Shown one piece after another: positions 17,241 through 26,227 of a stretch of DNA of 47,258 nt. The position numbers were made by a program, and so were the translations under genes. The stretch comes from Nostoc sp. 106C. Its GTDB lineage: Bacteria; Cyanobacteriota; Cyanobacteriia; Cyanobacteriales; Nostocaceae. Numbering within the stretch: the stretch's first letter is position 1; each line of letters opens with the position of its first letter. The DNA lies in contig NZ_MTAW01000014.1 of the NCBI RefSeq assembly GCF_002154725.1, positions 1 to 47,258 on the forward strand, written 5' to 3'. The notes below the pieces were generated by a model that was not told the DNA's origin, did no database searches, and saw only the letters and a program-made list of their open reading frames with translations.

Positions 17241-18083
17241 TTAATTCCCAACTGCTTCTAACCAAGACGACAAATCAGCTACACATGTGAAATCTAACAG
17301 TGCTTCGGCAAGATTTTCTAATTGTTCTAGGGATAGAGTTTCAATGCGATCAGGCAATTCTTGAGGTAATTCTCCCACCCGCCGAGTCAGTTGACGAAGA
17401 ATAAGCAATCGCGCTTCCGCTTCTCGTCCTTCTTGCTTAATTTCGCGGTAAACTCGCGTTTCCTTGAGCGTGATTCCTAGCATTGACTCTACCTCAGTTC
17501 GAGTTAATGTTTCAAACTTGTAAACCATGATTGTCACGATCATCTCTATTATGGCGCGACTTGCACTTTCAGACGCTTCTTGAGAGGTTCTAGTTAACAA
17601 ATACCGTGCTTCTTGGGGTGCAAGTTCATCATCTAGTGTGGTTAACACCATCAGTGCTACCCATAAAGGTAAGATGCGAATATCTCCCAACTCATCTAAA
17701 TATATGCGATGTACTTGTCCACCGTTGAGTAATGAGCGATGGGGATAAATATCACCCTGTTCGAGACTGCGAGATTGGTAAATTATGACTGCTTGCCAAT
17801 CACTAAATCTGTCACGGTTGCGGTAAAAATAGAGTGCAGATTCCGCAAATACCCTTTCATATAACCTTTCGTCTTTTTGAAATTGAACCTCGCAAAAATA
17901 TACAATCCCTGAACTGTCATTTTCTGGTGGTAAAAATACACCATCGATTTCAAATTTTGGCTCTTTGATAGCGACTGAATCAAACCGATAGTACTTGGCA
18001 TTTATTGGTGGATTTGTCAATAGTTCAAATAATAAACTGGGGTATTGTTGAAATAGTTTGTAAAAAATTGAATCTCGGCGCAT
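17241..18083 (-). CDS. DUF2887 / Rpn-type PD-(D/E)XK nuclease
   Basis: A 280-residue protein from ATG 18083 (M-R-R-D-S-I-F-Y-K-L-F-Q-Q-Y-P). An upstream in-frame start at 18341 would overlap the ABC gene and add 86 residues of unrelated sequence. The N-terminal domain matches cyanobacterial DUF2887 and the Rpn recombination-promoting nuclease/putative transposase group, with Asp47 (F-E-I-D-G-V-F) and E65-V-Q67 forming a likely PD-(D/E)XK core. The C-terminal part holds a T-R-T-E-V-E-S-M-L-G-I segment, a charged E-I-K-Q-E-G-R-E-A-E-A helix and a final L-E-Q-L-E-N-L-A-E-A-L-L-D-F helix, all typical. These families are highly multiplied in such genomes; the role is unproven. Confidence 0.85.
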   Translation of the reverse strand: MRRDSIFYKLFQQYPSLLFELLTNPPINAKYYRFDSVAIKEPKFEIDGVFLPPENDSSGIVYFCEVQFQKDERLYERVFAESALYFYRNRDRFSDWQAVIIYQSRSLEQGDIYPHRSLLNGGQVHRIYLDELGDIRILPLWVALMVLTTLDDELAPQEARYLLTRTSQEASESASRAIIEMIVTIMVYKFETLTRTEVESMLGITLKETRVYREIKQEGREAEARLLILRQLTRRVGELPQELPDRIETLSLEQLENLAEALLDFTCVADLSSWLEAVGN

Positions 18084-18192
18084 GAAGCATTTGATTTCAT
18101 TGATTTGTTCAATCTGCTTTTCATTAAAACATGTAAGCTCATCCCACCTTCCGGAGTGAGCTTTTCCCGCGCCGACTTTCTGTAAGTACCTA

Positions 18193-20067
18193 CTATCCTG
18201 TTTGCAGGTCGGATAAATTATGATCGCTAGCTTCTTCAGGTAAAAATCCACCTGCCTGCATTTGCCATAACCTGTAGTAAGCACCGCCTTTTGCCAATAG
18301 TTTATTGTGGCTACCATCTTCGACAATGCGACCTTGGTCAAATACCAAAATGCGATCTAGATGGGCGATGGTGGATAAGCGATGAGCTACTACAATCACG
18401 GTTTTTCCATGCATTGCCAAATCTAAGGTGTCTTGGATCGCTTTTTCGGTGATGGAATCGAGACTAGAGGTGGCTTCATCTAAAATCAGGATTGGTGCAT
18501 CTTTGAGGATTACCCGCGCGATCGCAATCCGTTGTCTCTGTCCACCAGACAGTTTAACACCGCGTTCGCCCACCAAGGAATGATAACCCTCAGCCATCTG
18601 TGCAATAAAATCGTGAGCGTAAGCTTTGCGTGCGGCTTCCATCACTTCCTCATCGCTGGCTTCCAATCGTCCGTAACGAATATTTTCCAGTAACGTGCGA
18701 TGAAACAGAGACGGATCTTGGGGAATCAAGCTAATCTGGGCGTGGAGTGCATCCTGAGTCATATCGCGAATATCGACTCCATCAATGAGAACTTGTCCCC
18801 CTTGGGGGTCGAACAGACGCAAAATCAAATTAACAAAAGTAGATTTTCCAGAGCCAGAAAAGCCTACCAATCCGACACGCTGTCCTGGTTGGATGGTAAC
18901 AGAAAGGTTGTGGAATACTTTTTTCTCATCTGAATAATTAAAATTCACGCGCCGAAACTCAATGCGACCCTTAGTGATTGAATGGGCGATCGCGCTATCT
19001 CGATCGATTAACTCGTGGGGTTGAACAATGGTGAAGACACCATTGGCGACATTGCCAATATGTTCAAAGAATTCTAGAAAGCGTTTGCTTAAATTGCGAG
19101 CTTCACTGATGATCAACAGCGATAAGCTAGTTGCAACCACAAAGTCAGCAGTTGCGATCGCTCCTTGACTCCACAAATAAAGTGAGTAATACAGAGTACC
19201 AATTTTCAAAATCGCTGCTGAGATAAACTGAAACCAGCGAATTCGCTCTGAGTACCAGTTGGACTGTCTCACTTCTTTGAGTTCGCGCCTTAATTGCTCA
19301 TTTAAATAACGTCGTTCAAAATCCAAACGAGCAAATAGTCGACTACTGGTAAGATTTGTTACCGCATCTACGATGATACCAGTTGTCTCACTTCTCTTAG
19401 CTGCGGCTCTGCGAGAATAAATTCGGCAGCGAGTTGCTAGCCAGAACGAAATACTAATGAACAGAACTGCCCATACTCCCACAAGTGCAGCTAGGGGAGG
19501 ATAGGCGCGATACAGTACAATTGTAGCGATAGTATACACAATGATTACAGGCATAAATTCAGTAATCATCATTTGCATCGTCTGGGTTACACCTAAAGAA
19601 GTTTCGCTAATTCGATGGGCCAATGCCCCAGCAAAACTACTGCTCAGGTAGCGATGTGAATGGTGCTGCAAGTAGGCGTATAGAGAGCGGACGATGTGCT
19701 GTCGGTGAATTGGGTGCAGGATAGTCTGCAACAATCCCGACGATCGCCCGAATATCACTTCACCCACACTCAAGGCGACGAACAGCATCAGGGGTTGCTT
19801 CACAGCATCAAAAATGAGCTTGCTGTCGCCCGGCGATCGCGTTACACTGCGGATAATCTCGCCAATGGCATAAGGCAACATAATGCCACAAGTTGCGTGT
19901 ATCACCTCCAAAATTACTGCTGCTACATACCACCAGCGAAATTGATTGACAAAATAGCAAATGAACCTGAATGGAGTCGCTGGTAATTGGGGTGCATCAG
20001 CAGCACGTTGGAACGATTGAGATGAACGAGGACTTTTGATTAAAGAACGGCGATCGCGTCGTATCAC
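18193..20067 (-). CDS. ABC transporter, fused transmembrane and ATPase domains
   Basis: A 624-residue type IV half-exporter (MsbA/MdlB-like). Six transmembrane segments lie in residues about 45-325. In the nucleotide-binding domain, Walker A is G-F-S-G-S-G-K-S-T (402-410), the Q-loop is near Q450, the signature L-S-G-G-Q-R is at 506-511, Walker B is I-L-I-L-D-E (526-531) and the H-loop is His562. It should act as a homodimer; the cargo is unknown. It starts at GTG 20067, whose last bases overlap the stop of the HAD fragment upstream (GTGA overlap), implying translational coupling. The basic N-terminus (R-R-D-R-R-S) has no close ATG alternative. Confidence 0.9.
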   Translation of the reverse strand: MIRRDRRSLIKSPRSSQSFQRAADAPQLPATPFRFICYFVNQFRWWYVAAVILEVIHATCGIMLPYAIGEIIRSVTRSPGDSKLIFDAVKQPLMLFVALSVGEVIFGRSSGLLQTILHPIHRQHIVRSLYAYLQHHSHRYLSSSFAGALAHRISETSLGVTQTMQMMITEFMPVIIVYTIATIVLYRAYPPLAALVGVWAVLFISISFWLATRCRIYSRRAAAKRSETTGIIVDAVTNLTSSRLFARLDFERRYLNEQLRRELKEVRQSNWYSERIRWFQFISAAILKIGTLYYSLYLWSQGAIATADFVVATSLSLLIISEARNLSKRFLEFFEHIGNVANGVFTIVQPHELIDRDSAIAHSITKGRIEFRRVNFNYSDEKKVFHNLSVTIQPGQRVGLVGFSGSGKSTFVNLILRLFDPQGGQVLIDGVDIRDMTQDALHAQISLIPQDPSLFHRTLLENIRYGRLEASDEEVMEAARKAYAHDFIAQMAEGYHSLVGERGVKLSGGQRQRIAIARVILKDAPILILDEATSSLDSITEKAIQDTLDLAMHGKTVIVVAHRLSTIAHLDRILVFDQGRIVEDGSHNKLLAKGGAYYRLWQMQAGGFLPEEASDHNLSDLQTG

Positions 20068-20297
20068 TTCAGCTTCTCCCTAACATCATCACAATCTGCC
20101 TGTATTTCACTCATTTCAGTGAGTCTGCTCATGCGTTCCACGCTTCGAGGAGTATCCTCCAACTTGACACGATACCGATCCAGCCAGATCCCAATCATTC
20201 CAGCCTGCTTTGCTGCGATCGCATCCAGTTCAAGATTGTCGTTGACAAAAAGACTGTCATGTGTATGTATTTCCTCTGTGGTCTTATGCATTAACAA
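20064..20297 (-). pseudogene. C-terminal fragment of a HAD-IA hydrolase
   Basis: A 77-codon frame (ATG 20297) whose segment S-L-F-V-N-D-N-L-E-L-D-A-I-A-A-K-Q-A-G-M matches motif IV and the following helix of HAD subfamily IA phosphatases (normally V-G-D-x-x-x-x-D-I-x-G-A-x-x-A-G-M). Motifs I-III and the cap are absent. The usual G-D of motif IV reads N-D here. It overlaps the ABC start codon by GTGA, so it may be kept as a translated leader even if inactive. Confidence 0.6.
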
Positions 20298-20318
20298 ATG
20301 TTACCGAATTGATAATTT

Positions 20319-20511
20319 TCAACTACGCTTAACTTGAAGAATAGAGGGAATCTCATTCAGTTCATTGATGATTGCATCTGCTTGTTTTGCCTCCATCCAG
20401 TGTGGACTGCGTTTCCAAATCGCCATCATTCTGTGCTGTGATGAATTGCTGAATCGAGGTATCGCGATCGAGCAATGTTCCATCGAAATCGAAAAGAACT
20501 GATTTCACCAT
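20319..20511 (-). pseudogene. HAD hydrolase with large internal deletion and frameshift
   Basis: ATG 20511 starts M-V-K-S-V-L-F-D-F-D-G-T-L-L-D, a perfect HAD motif I with nucleophile Asp8. After about 27 residues the sequence jumps to another frame encoding M-M-A-I-W-K-R-S-P-H-W-M-E-A-K-Q-A-D-A-I and I-N-E-L-N-E-I-P, the typical end of a HAD-IA protein (stop at 20319-20321). Motifs II-IV are deleted. The start overlaps the stop of the GNAT gene (ATGGTGA), showing a former GNAT-HAD operon. Confidence 0.65.
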
Positions 20512-20945
20512 TCATTGTTTTGTGCGGTTGGCACTCGACCCATTGGAATGACATTCATTCCTCTGGAAATGTAGTTATTAAATCGCTCACGCAATAAGTC
20601 TGGAAGCTCAATCAGTGAAACTTCTTGAAACCCTACTTGTTGATAGAACGATTTCAAATGCTGCCACGGAATACAGTAACCAACTCGATCGGCAAATTGC
20701 TCAGTACAGGCTTGAAGTAGCTGCGTGCCAACACCTTGACGCTGAAATGGAGCTAATACCTGCATTCCCCGAAGCACAAAGAAACCAGTATTTGGACACA
20801 AACGTACTGCACCAACTATTCTCTCTTCCAATTGAGCAATGAAGATTAAGGCTTCCTCACTCAGATCGCCTCCGTAACCACACTGATTGTAAAAAGCTTT
20901 AATCTTTTCAGCATCATGCAATTTTGCTTGGCTAATTTTCAGCAT
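20505..20945 (-). CDS. GNAT family N-acetyltransferase
   Basis: A 146-residue acetyl-CoA-dependent acyltransferase. The acetyl-CoA loop is in V-L-A-P-F-Q-R-Q-G-V-G-T-Q-L-L (motif A, Q/R-x-x-G-x-G/A, about residues 68-82), and F-Y-Q-Q-V-G-F near 109-115 is motif B. The substrate is unknown. It starts at ATG 20945, 31 bp after the aldo/keto reductase gene on the same strand, and its 3' end overlaps the broken HAD gene. Likely cytoplasmic. Confidence 0.83.
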   Translation of the reverse strand: MLKISQAKLHDAEKIKAFYNQCGYGGDLSEEALIFIAQLEERIVGAVRLCPNTGFFVLRGMQVLAPFQRQGVGTQLLQACTEQFADRVGYCIPWQHLKSFYQQVGFQEVSLIELPDLLRERFNNYISRGMNVIPMGRVPTAQNNEW

Positions 20946-20976
20946 ATCGCTCTATAAAATCGCTGGGTTAGCAATT

Positions 20977-21975
20977 TTAGCGCACAGCATCTCCCCTACG
21001 ATATTCAACTGTGATATCGTCTAGCTTTTGTTTTAAATTGTCGTCGAGTTTTACTTCCACTGCTTTGAGAGTGTCAGCAAGTTGTTCTGGACGGCTAGCA
21101 CCAATAATCGGGGCAGTGATAATTGGATTTGCCAAAACCCAAGCCAGTGCTAGAGTAGTGAGTGACAATCCAGCCAAATCTGCTACTGTGCGTAATTCCT
21201 CAACAGTATTAAACTCGCGATCGTGCCAATAACGTTCTTGATAACGTTCAGCAGCCGCACCCAAGGTAAAACGAGTTCCAGCGGTGGGGCCTTGAGTAAG
21301 ATTGTGTTTCCCAGTAAGCAGACCACCCGCCAAAGGATTGTAGGGAATTACACCTAGCCCTTCTTCTTGCGCTAGGGGCAAAAGTTCTCGCTCAATTTCA
21401 CGGAATAACAGATTGTAGCGGGGCTGAATCGAGACAAAGCGAGTCAAATTCCGCACATTAGCGCGACCTAAAGCGCGGCTAAGTCGGTAAGCTAAGAAAT
21501 TAGAAACCCCGATATAACGTGCCTTACCCGCCCGGACTATCGTATCAAGGGCTTCTAGAGTCTCATCCAATGGAGTTGAGGCATCATCAGAATGCAATTG
21601 ATACAGATCGACATAATCAGTTCCCAAGCGTTTGAGGGAAGCATCGATCGCATCTAAAATATGTTTGCGCGAAGCACCCTGATCCCAAGGTGCAGGGCCA
21701 ACCTTGCCTACAGCTTTGGTAGCCAGTATAAAATGTTCGCGTTTGCCTTTGAGCCAGCGTCCAATAATTTCTTCGGTGCGTCCGGCTGTGGCAATTCCAC
21801 CGCCCAGGGGATAAACATCGGCTGTATCGAGAAAGTTGATACCAGCATCGGCGGCTGTGTCAAGGATTACCCTGGAAGTTTCTTCATCAGTCTGCAATCC
21901 AAAGGTCATCGTGCCAAGAACAAGGCGCGAAACAATCAATCCAGTTTTACCGAGATTCGTAGTTGGTAAAGTCAT
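20977..21975 (-). CDS. aldo/keto reductase
   Basis: A 332-residue NADPH-dependent TIM-barrel oxidoreductase. The catalytic tetrad is visible: Asp50 and Tyr55 in F-L-D-T-A-D-V-Y, Lys87 in A-T-K-A, and His128 in L-Y-Q-L-H-S-D. The C-terminal G-A-S-R-P-E-Q-L is the NADPH-binding segment. It is closest to the YajO/Tas-like group that reduces aldehydes. It is the first gene of the oxidoreductase-rich island and probably handles aldehyde products of neighbouring monooxygenases (inference). It starts at ATG 21975. Confidence 0.92.
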   Translation of the reverse strand: MTLPTTNLGKTGLIVSRLVLGTMTFGLQTDEETSRVILDTAADAGINFLDTADVYPLGGGIATAGRTEEIIGRWLKGKREHFILATKAVGKVGPAPWDQGASRKHILDAIDASLKRLGTDYVDLYQLHSDDASTPLDETLEALDTIVRAGKARYIGVSNFLAYRLSRALGRANVRNLTRFVSIQPRYNLLFREIERELLPLAQEEGLGVIPYNPLAGGLLTGKHNLTQGPTAGTRFTLGAAAERYQERYWHDREFNTVEELRTVADLAGLSLTTLALAWVLANPIITAPIIGASRPEQLADTLKAVEVKLDDNLKQKLDDITVEYRRGDAVR

Positions 21976-22019
21976 AGTGATGTTTGTATGTCGTTAAATT
22001 TTGATAAGTCGGGGTGTTC

Positions 22020-22053
22020 AGATCCCCGACTTCTTCAAAGAAGTCGGGGATCT
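22020..22053 (-). terminator. 16-bp perfect hairpin
   Basis: AGATCCCCGACTTCTT (22020-22035) pairs perfectly with AAGAAGTCGGGGATCT (22038-22053), leaving a 2-nt CA loop. It lies between the end of the alpha/beta hydrolase and the start of the aldo/keto reductase, both on the minus strand. The sequence is also a frequent cyanobacterial palindromic repeat (GTCGGGGATCT), so repeat and terminator roles may coincide. Confidence 0.65.
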
Positions 22054-22086
22054 ATAAAGTCCTCCTAGTTTTTCCTTTTTGTACCC

Positions 22087-22740
22087 TCAGACAGCTACAG
22101 ATGCGCGACGGCTTTGTGATACTAGCCATTGTTGCAACTTCGAGTCGCTATATACCTCATCGGCAATAAAATGATCGCCATCAGGTAGCACTGTAAAATC
22201 TACTGTCCCCCCCACTCCGCGCAAGGTAGCGACAATCTGCTCTGTATCCTCAATCGGTAGTTTTTCGTCTTTTCCACCTTGGAATATTTGGATGGGAATT
22301 TCTTTGAGTGCAGCTAGTTGGCTTGCTTCTAATGTCTTGGGTACACGACCTGATACTGCTACCAAACCAGCGAAGCGCCCAGGATGAGAAACAGCGATAT
22401 GCCAAGCGCCAGCTGTACCTAAGCTGAACCCAGAGATAATTACACGGGACGGATCGATGGGTTGGGAGGCGATAAGTTCATCGAGCAAAGCAATGACATC
22501 TGACTCGCGCTCTACCCAGGTTTGCCCTTCAGGAAGTTGGGGGGCTGCAAAGACATAAGGTAATGAGGCTGACACATCCACGAAACGAGGTAGGCCCCAT
22601 TTTAGCAGTACATTTAGATCGTTGCCGCGAGCGCGCGCTCCGTGCAGAAACAACACCAAAGGTGCGGGTTGATTAGCATTGTCAGAGACAGGTGAGAAAA
22701 TATAAGGCAATGAACTATTGCTGATGTGTTGGACAGGCAT
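22087..22740 (-). CDS. alpha/beta hydrolase (phospholipase/carboxylesterase type)
   Basis: A 217-residue serine hydrolase. The oxyanion motif H-G-A-R-A-R-G-N-D follows strand 3 (33-41). Ser106 sits in G-F-S-L-G, with Asp158 (G-G-K-D-E) and His190 (D-G-D-H) completing the triad. Size and motifs fit the phospholipase/carboxylesterase or dienelactone-hydrolase-like group. No signal peptide, so it is intracellular. It begins at ATG 22740, 99 bp after the FAD oxidoreductase gene on the same strand, and may hydrolyse an ester or lactone released by it (inference). Confidence 0.87.
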   Translation of the reverse strand: MPVQHISNSSLPYIFSPVSDNANQPAPLVLFLHGARARGNDLNVLLKWGLPRFVDVSASLPYVFAAPQLPEGQTWVERESDVIALLDELIASQPIDPSRVIISGFSLGTAGAWHIAVSHPGRFAGLVAVSGRVPKTLEASQLAALKEIPIQIFQGGKDEKLPIEDTEQIVATLRGVGGTVDFTVLPDGDHFIADEVYSDSKLQQWLVSQSRRASVAV

Positions 22741-22839
22741 AGTTGTAACTCCTTTAGAGATTGGGAAAAGGGTAAGGGGGAAAGGGAAAAAACATTCCTT
22801 TAACCTTTTCCGCTGTTTCCCTGTGCATACTACGCAGAC

Positions 22840-24282
22840 TCAGCTAACCCCCGCCTTAGCTGGCTGTTTCCAAACTGCGGCGGCGTACAGTGAGTCTTCA
22901 AAGTCGGGGGCGATGTTATCGCTGGTGATGCGTGCTTCGTGCTTTTCCCAATCGTTGAAGAACAAGTCGTGGCTGATGCGCGATACTATTGCAGGCACAT
23001 CACGGCGAATGCTGGGTACATCACCAATTGGCAGTCCGAAGCTGACGAAACCAGCAGGATTAAATACATGAATATCTTTCAGATAGGGCGCAGTGCCAGG
23101 TACTTTCTCTAAGTATTCGTGGGCGCTACCGAGGTAAGGGTGCGTTCCCAAATCGTCGTCGCGCTGGTCGGCTGGGGCTTCGTAGCGATCGCGCCACAAG
23201 GCGATATGCTGTGCAAAGTCGGCTAGTTCGGAGCGCTTTGTCGGGTCAACGAAGTAACCAGTACCAGCGATCGCAAAATCAAACTCAAAAGTATTATCGT
23301 TCGCTTGGGCGACGATACGCCCGCCCTTTTCCTGCGCTGATTTCCAAGGTGCAGATAGGTGCAGGTGGAAATTGGGAAAGGCGATTACTCGCTCAATCGC
23401 ATCCGGTGGTGGTGTGGAACCTGCCTGGCGAAAGCGCCATGCCTGGAACCAGCGAGCTGCATCGGGCAGTTGTGGATAATTGTAGTAAGCACCAGGATAA
23501 CCCCGCACCCGAATCACTGGCAGAGATGCGATCGCCGAGCGCCGTGCAAACAAATGTACCGCCTTCGCTCCTGATTCTAACGCTACTCCTGCTGCGTCAA
23601 AAGCTGAAGCCGCCGCACCCAGCACTGCTACAGTCTTACCGCGCAGTGCTGCAAAATCGATAGCATCAGCAGTATGTGCATACAGCGTGCGTGATACATC
23701 AGTTAGTACTGGTGGGATGTATGGGCCACCAGTACCAGCCACACCATTAGCAAAGATAATTTTGCGTGTAGTCTCCACCTGCGGGACACCGTTTACCTCA
23801 AGGTGCAGGCGAAAGAAACCTTCAACTGGCTCAACTCGCACCAACTTTGTCCGGTAGCGAACCTGAATACCAAGGAACTGCCGATACCAGCTGAGGTACT
23901 CAGCCCACAATACTCGTGGAATGCGGTCAATTGCCGTGTAAGCCTCAGCACCATGCCGCGCTTCGTACCAAGCTTGAAAAGACAATTCCGGAATGCCTAA
24001 TTCCGGGCCGGGTAGGTTCTTCGGTGTGCGAAGCTTTTTCATCCGCGCTCGCGTCAGCCACACACCTGCATGAGCTTCGTCCTCGGCTGCATCGATTACC
24101 GTGACGCGACCAATGCCTGCACGCCGTAGGGCAAATGCAAAGACACTACCGCTACCACTGCCACCTACTATTGTGACATTGTGGTCAATGCCTGGGCGAT
24201 CGCTCACCCAGTTTTCTGGATCGGGGCCGATTAGACGTAGTGCCTCACGAGCGCGAAAATCGAGGTCAGTCGTTGTTGTCAT
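22840..24282 (-). CDS. FAD/NAD(P)-binding monooxygenase-like oxidoreductase
   Basis: A 480-residue flavoprotein from ATG 24282; the longer frame to 24348 adds 22 low-complexity residues. The first dinucleotide fold is V-G-G-S-G-S-G-S (39-46) with an acidic end V-T-V-I-D-A. A second Rossmann segment G-K-T-V-A-V-L-G-A-A-A-S-A binds NAD(P)H. Layout follows class B flavin monooxygenases and lysine/ornithine hydroxylase relatives, but the strict F-x-G-x-x-x-H-x-x-x-W/Y Baeyer-Villiger signature is not obvious. The neighbouring amidohydrolase and LLM genes suggest oxidation of a small heteroatom-containing compound. Cytoplasmic. Confidence 0.82.
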   Translation of the reverse strand: MTTTTDLDFRAREALRLIGPDPENWVSDRPGIDHNVTIVGGSGSGSVFAFALRRAGIGRVTVIDAAEDEAHAGVWLTRARMKKLRTPKNLPGPELGIPELSFQAWYEARHGAEAYTAIDRIPRVLWAEYLSWYRQFLGIQVRYRTKLVRVEPVEGFFRLHLEVNGVPQVETTRKIIFANGVAGTGGPYIPPVLTDVSRTLYAHTADAIDFAALRGKTVAVLGAAASAFDAAGVALESGAKAVHLFARRSAIASLPVIRVRGYPGAYYNYPQLPDAARWFQAWRFRQAGSTPPPDAIERVIAFPNFHLHLSAPWKSAQEKGGRIVAQANDNTFEFDFAIAGTGYFVDPTKRSELADFAQHIALWRDRYEAPADQRDDDLGTHPYLGSAHEYLEKVPGTAPYLKDIHVFNPAGFVSFGLPIGDVPSIRRDVPAIVSRISHDLFFNDWEKHEARITSDNIAPDFEDSLYAAAVWKQPAKAGVS

Positions 24283-24369
24283 ATCAATTTCCCATGCTGG
24301 ATGAGGGGACAAGGGAGTGTGGGAAGTGTGGGGAGTTTTCTTCCCCATCTCTTCCCCATGCTCTATCCC

Positions 24370-25908
24370 CTATGCCCTAACAAAGCTCTTATCTACTTGT
24401 GGTAATTCGATTTGAGCTACCTTGGATTCAATCGCTGTACCCTTGAAGAAATTCGGGTTAGCTTCGGTGTAGAACTTGTAGGGATTAGCGAATACATAAG
24501 CTTTGAAGTCAGCTTCAGAAATTACGCCTTCTTTCACTAGCTGCCAGCTTTCTGCTAGAGGATCGGTCAGATCGGGTACATCCCAGTGACCAACATCAGA
24601 GGAATAGATGGCGTTAATCTTCACACTCAAGGGATTGGCTTTGTCATTAAATGCTGCTGCTATGGTGCGATCGTCGGACTCGGAACCAAAGAAGAAACTG
24701 TTCACCCAGCGATCGCGGATATCTTCTATTGTTTCAATCCCGGCTGCTGCAAAATCCTCTAATTCCTTACCAACTGGTTGACGGCTATGACGGTTGAAGG
24801 AAGAACCTAGCACAGACTTGACTAATTCTTCTTTGCTGAGGGAATGTCCTTGAGTGATTTCGCCACCGAAGCGTTCAAACAACTCGAACAACTCATCAGC
24901 ATTAGTGAGGTCTGGGTTGTAGTTTTGCAGTGCTTTAATATTGCGCTTGGAGAAACGATCCACTAAATGAATATAGACGTGAGCACCCCAATCTGCGCCA
25001 CCTTCGAGCATCCCGACGCGCAACTGTGGAAAACGCTTGGTTACACCACCAAAGAACAGCGACTTGGCAAATGCTTGGGAACCATCGGCAAAGTGACCGA
25101 TATGGTTGTTCATGTAGTTACTGATCGAGGAGCGTCCAGTCCAACCTTGACTGCCGTAATGGGTAGTAACTGGCACACCTAATTCAACAGCTTTAGCCCA
25201 GAATGGATCGTAGTCGTATTCACTGTCTAGTCCGTAGAAGTCGATATAAGAGGCATATTTGGCAATTTCAGGAAATTTATCGGCTGGATATTTATCAGCG
25301 ATCGCCTTAATTGGCCGTTTCACACCACCAGGAATATTTGCAACTTTTAGCCCTAGGGTTTTTACGGCAAACTCTAACTCCTCAATGGCTTCTTGAGGAT
25401 TACCCATCGGGATACCAGCGACAGGTGTCAAGCGATCGCTATATTTACGATAGATATCAGCATGATAGTGATTAACTGCCCGTTGCAATGCTTGACGGTT
25501 CTCTGGACTGGCTCCAGCTGGTGCTAAGACATTATTGGGAAACAGCACCGAATAATCTGATCCCTGTTCCGCCTGACGTTCATACAGCAGTTCCGGGAGG
25601 ATGTATGTAGCGAGATCCAGAGTATTTTTGGTCACTCTCGCCCACCAAGGCGATCGAATTGTGCGGTTGCGTTGACGTTCTTCAGGAGTCTGTTGATACC
25701 AGTCTTTACCGTCTGTTTTAGAGTTGAGACGAGAGGATTCCGCCTTCCGCAATTCGTCCACAAGTTTCGCACCGCCGTAATTAGCGATGTAATCTTCCAA
25801 AGCCGGTGTGAAATCATTGGTGTGAACGTCGGTGTCGATTACTGGATAATCTAGAGTTGCTCTGATTGCGGCGGAGGGTGAAGTTTTCAATCTGCTATAT
25901 TCAGTCAT
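24370..25908 (-). CDS. amidohydrolase family (Amidohydro_2-type TIM-barrel) protein
   Basis: A 512-residue metal-dependent hydrolase or decarboxylase. The N-terminal I-D-T-D-V-H-T-N (24-31) replaces the usual D-x-H metal motif of PF04909-type enzymes. T-T-H-Y-G-S-Q-G in the middle and the acidic S-S-D-V-G-H-W-D near the C-terminus supply further candidate metal ligands. Relatives include ACMSD-like decarboxylases and uncharacterised TIM-barrel hydrolases near LLM monooxygenases. It starts at ATG 25908, 87 bp before the flavoprotein gene (24282) on the same strand, suggesting one transcript. The substrate is unknown. Confidence 0.85.
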   Translation of the reverse strand: MTEYSRLKTSPSAAIRATLDYPVIDTDVHTNDFTPALEDYIANYGGAKLVDELRKAESSRLNSKTDGKDWYQQTPEERQRNRTIRSPWWARVTKNTLDLATYILPELLYERQAEQGSDYSVLFPNNVLAPAGASPENRQALQRAVNHYHADIYRKYSDRLTPVAGIPMGNPQEAIEELEFAVKTLGLKVANIPGGVKRPIKAIADKYPADKFPEIAKYASYIDFYGLDSEYDYDPFWAKAVELGVPVTTHYGSQGWTGRSSISNYMNNHIGHFADGSQAFAKSLFFGGVTKRFPQLRVGMLEGGADWGAHVYIHLVDRFSKRNIKALQNYNPDLTNADELFELFERFGGEITQGHSLSKEELVKSVLGSSFNRHSRQPVGKELEDFAAAGIETIEDIRDRWVNSFFFGSESDDRTIAAAFNDKANPLSVKINAIYSSDVGHWDVPDLTDPLAESWQLVKEGVISEADFKAYVFANPYKFYTEANPNFFKGTAIESKVAQIELPQVDKSFVRA

Positions 25909-26227
25909 GTTTTTTTCCTTATTTTTGAGTAAGATTTTCAGGCTATGTAGAGAATTTGGTACACCTCAAACTGGAGGCGATCTGCAAAAAGCACGCTTTA
26001 AACGGTATGGTTTAAGCATCTGTAAAAAATCCTGAGTAGCAGGTGCTTAGTATTTAATGCTTTTTCTCTAAAATCCGGCTACACGCAAATGAGTTAATCA
26101 CTCCAAATCTTTTAATATACAAGGGTGTGTTATGCCGGAGGCTAACGCACCAACCGAGATTTTCGGTGCGTTAGAAGTAAAGTCCATAAAGCACCCTACC
26201 GAATACTTCTTGCTAAGTGTTGAGTAT
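25909..26227. other. 319-bp intergenic region with inverted repeat
   Basis: No gene is seen. CTAACGCACC (26142-26151) and GGTGCGTTAG (26165-26174) form a perfect 10-bp inverted repeat with a 13-nt loop, a common cyanobacterial GGTGCGTTA repeat. It lies just after the LLM monooxygenase stop (minus strand) and may terminate it. Nearby 25998-26020 holds another imperfect dyad upstream of the amidohydrolase start. Confidence 0.5.

Noticed and set aside
18084-18341. 86-residue N-terminal extension of the DUF2887 protein
   Set aside because: It runs into the ABC exporter gene and matches nothing in the family; the family start M-R-R-D-S-I-F-Y is at 18083.
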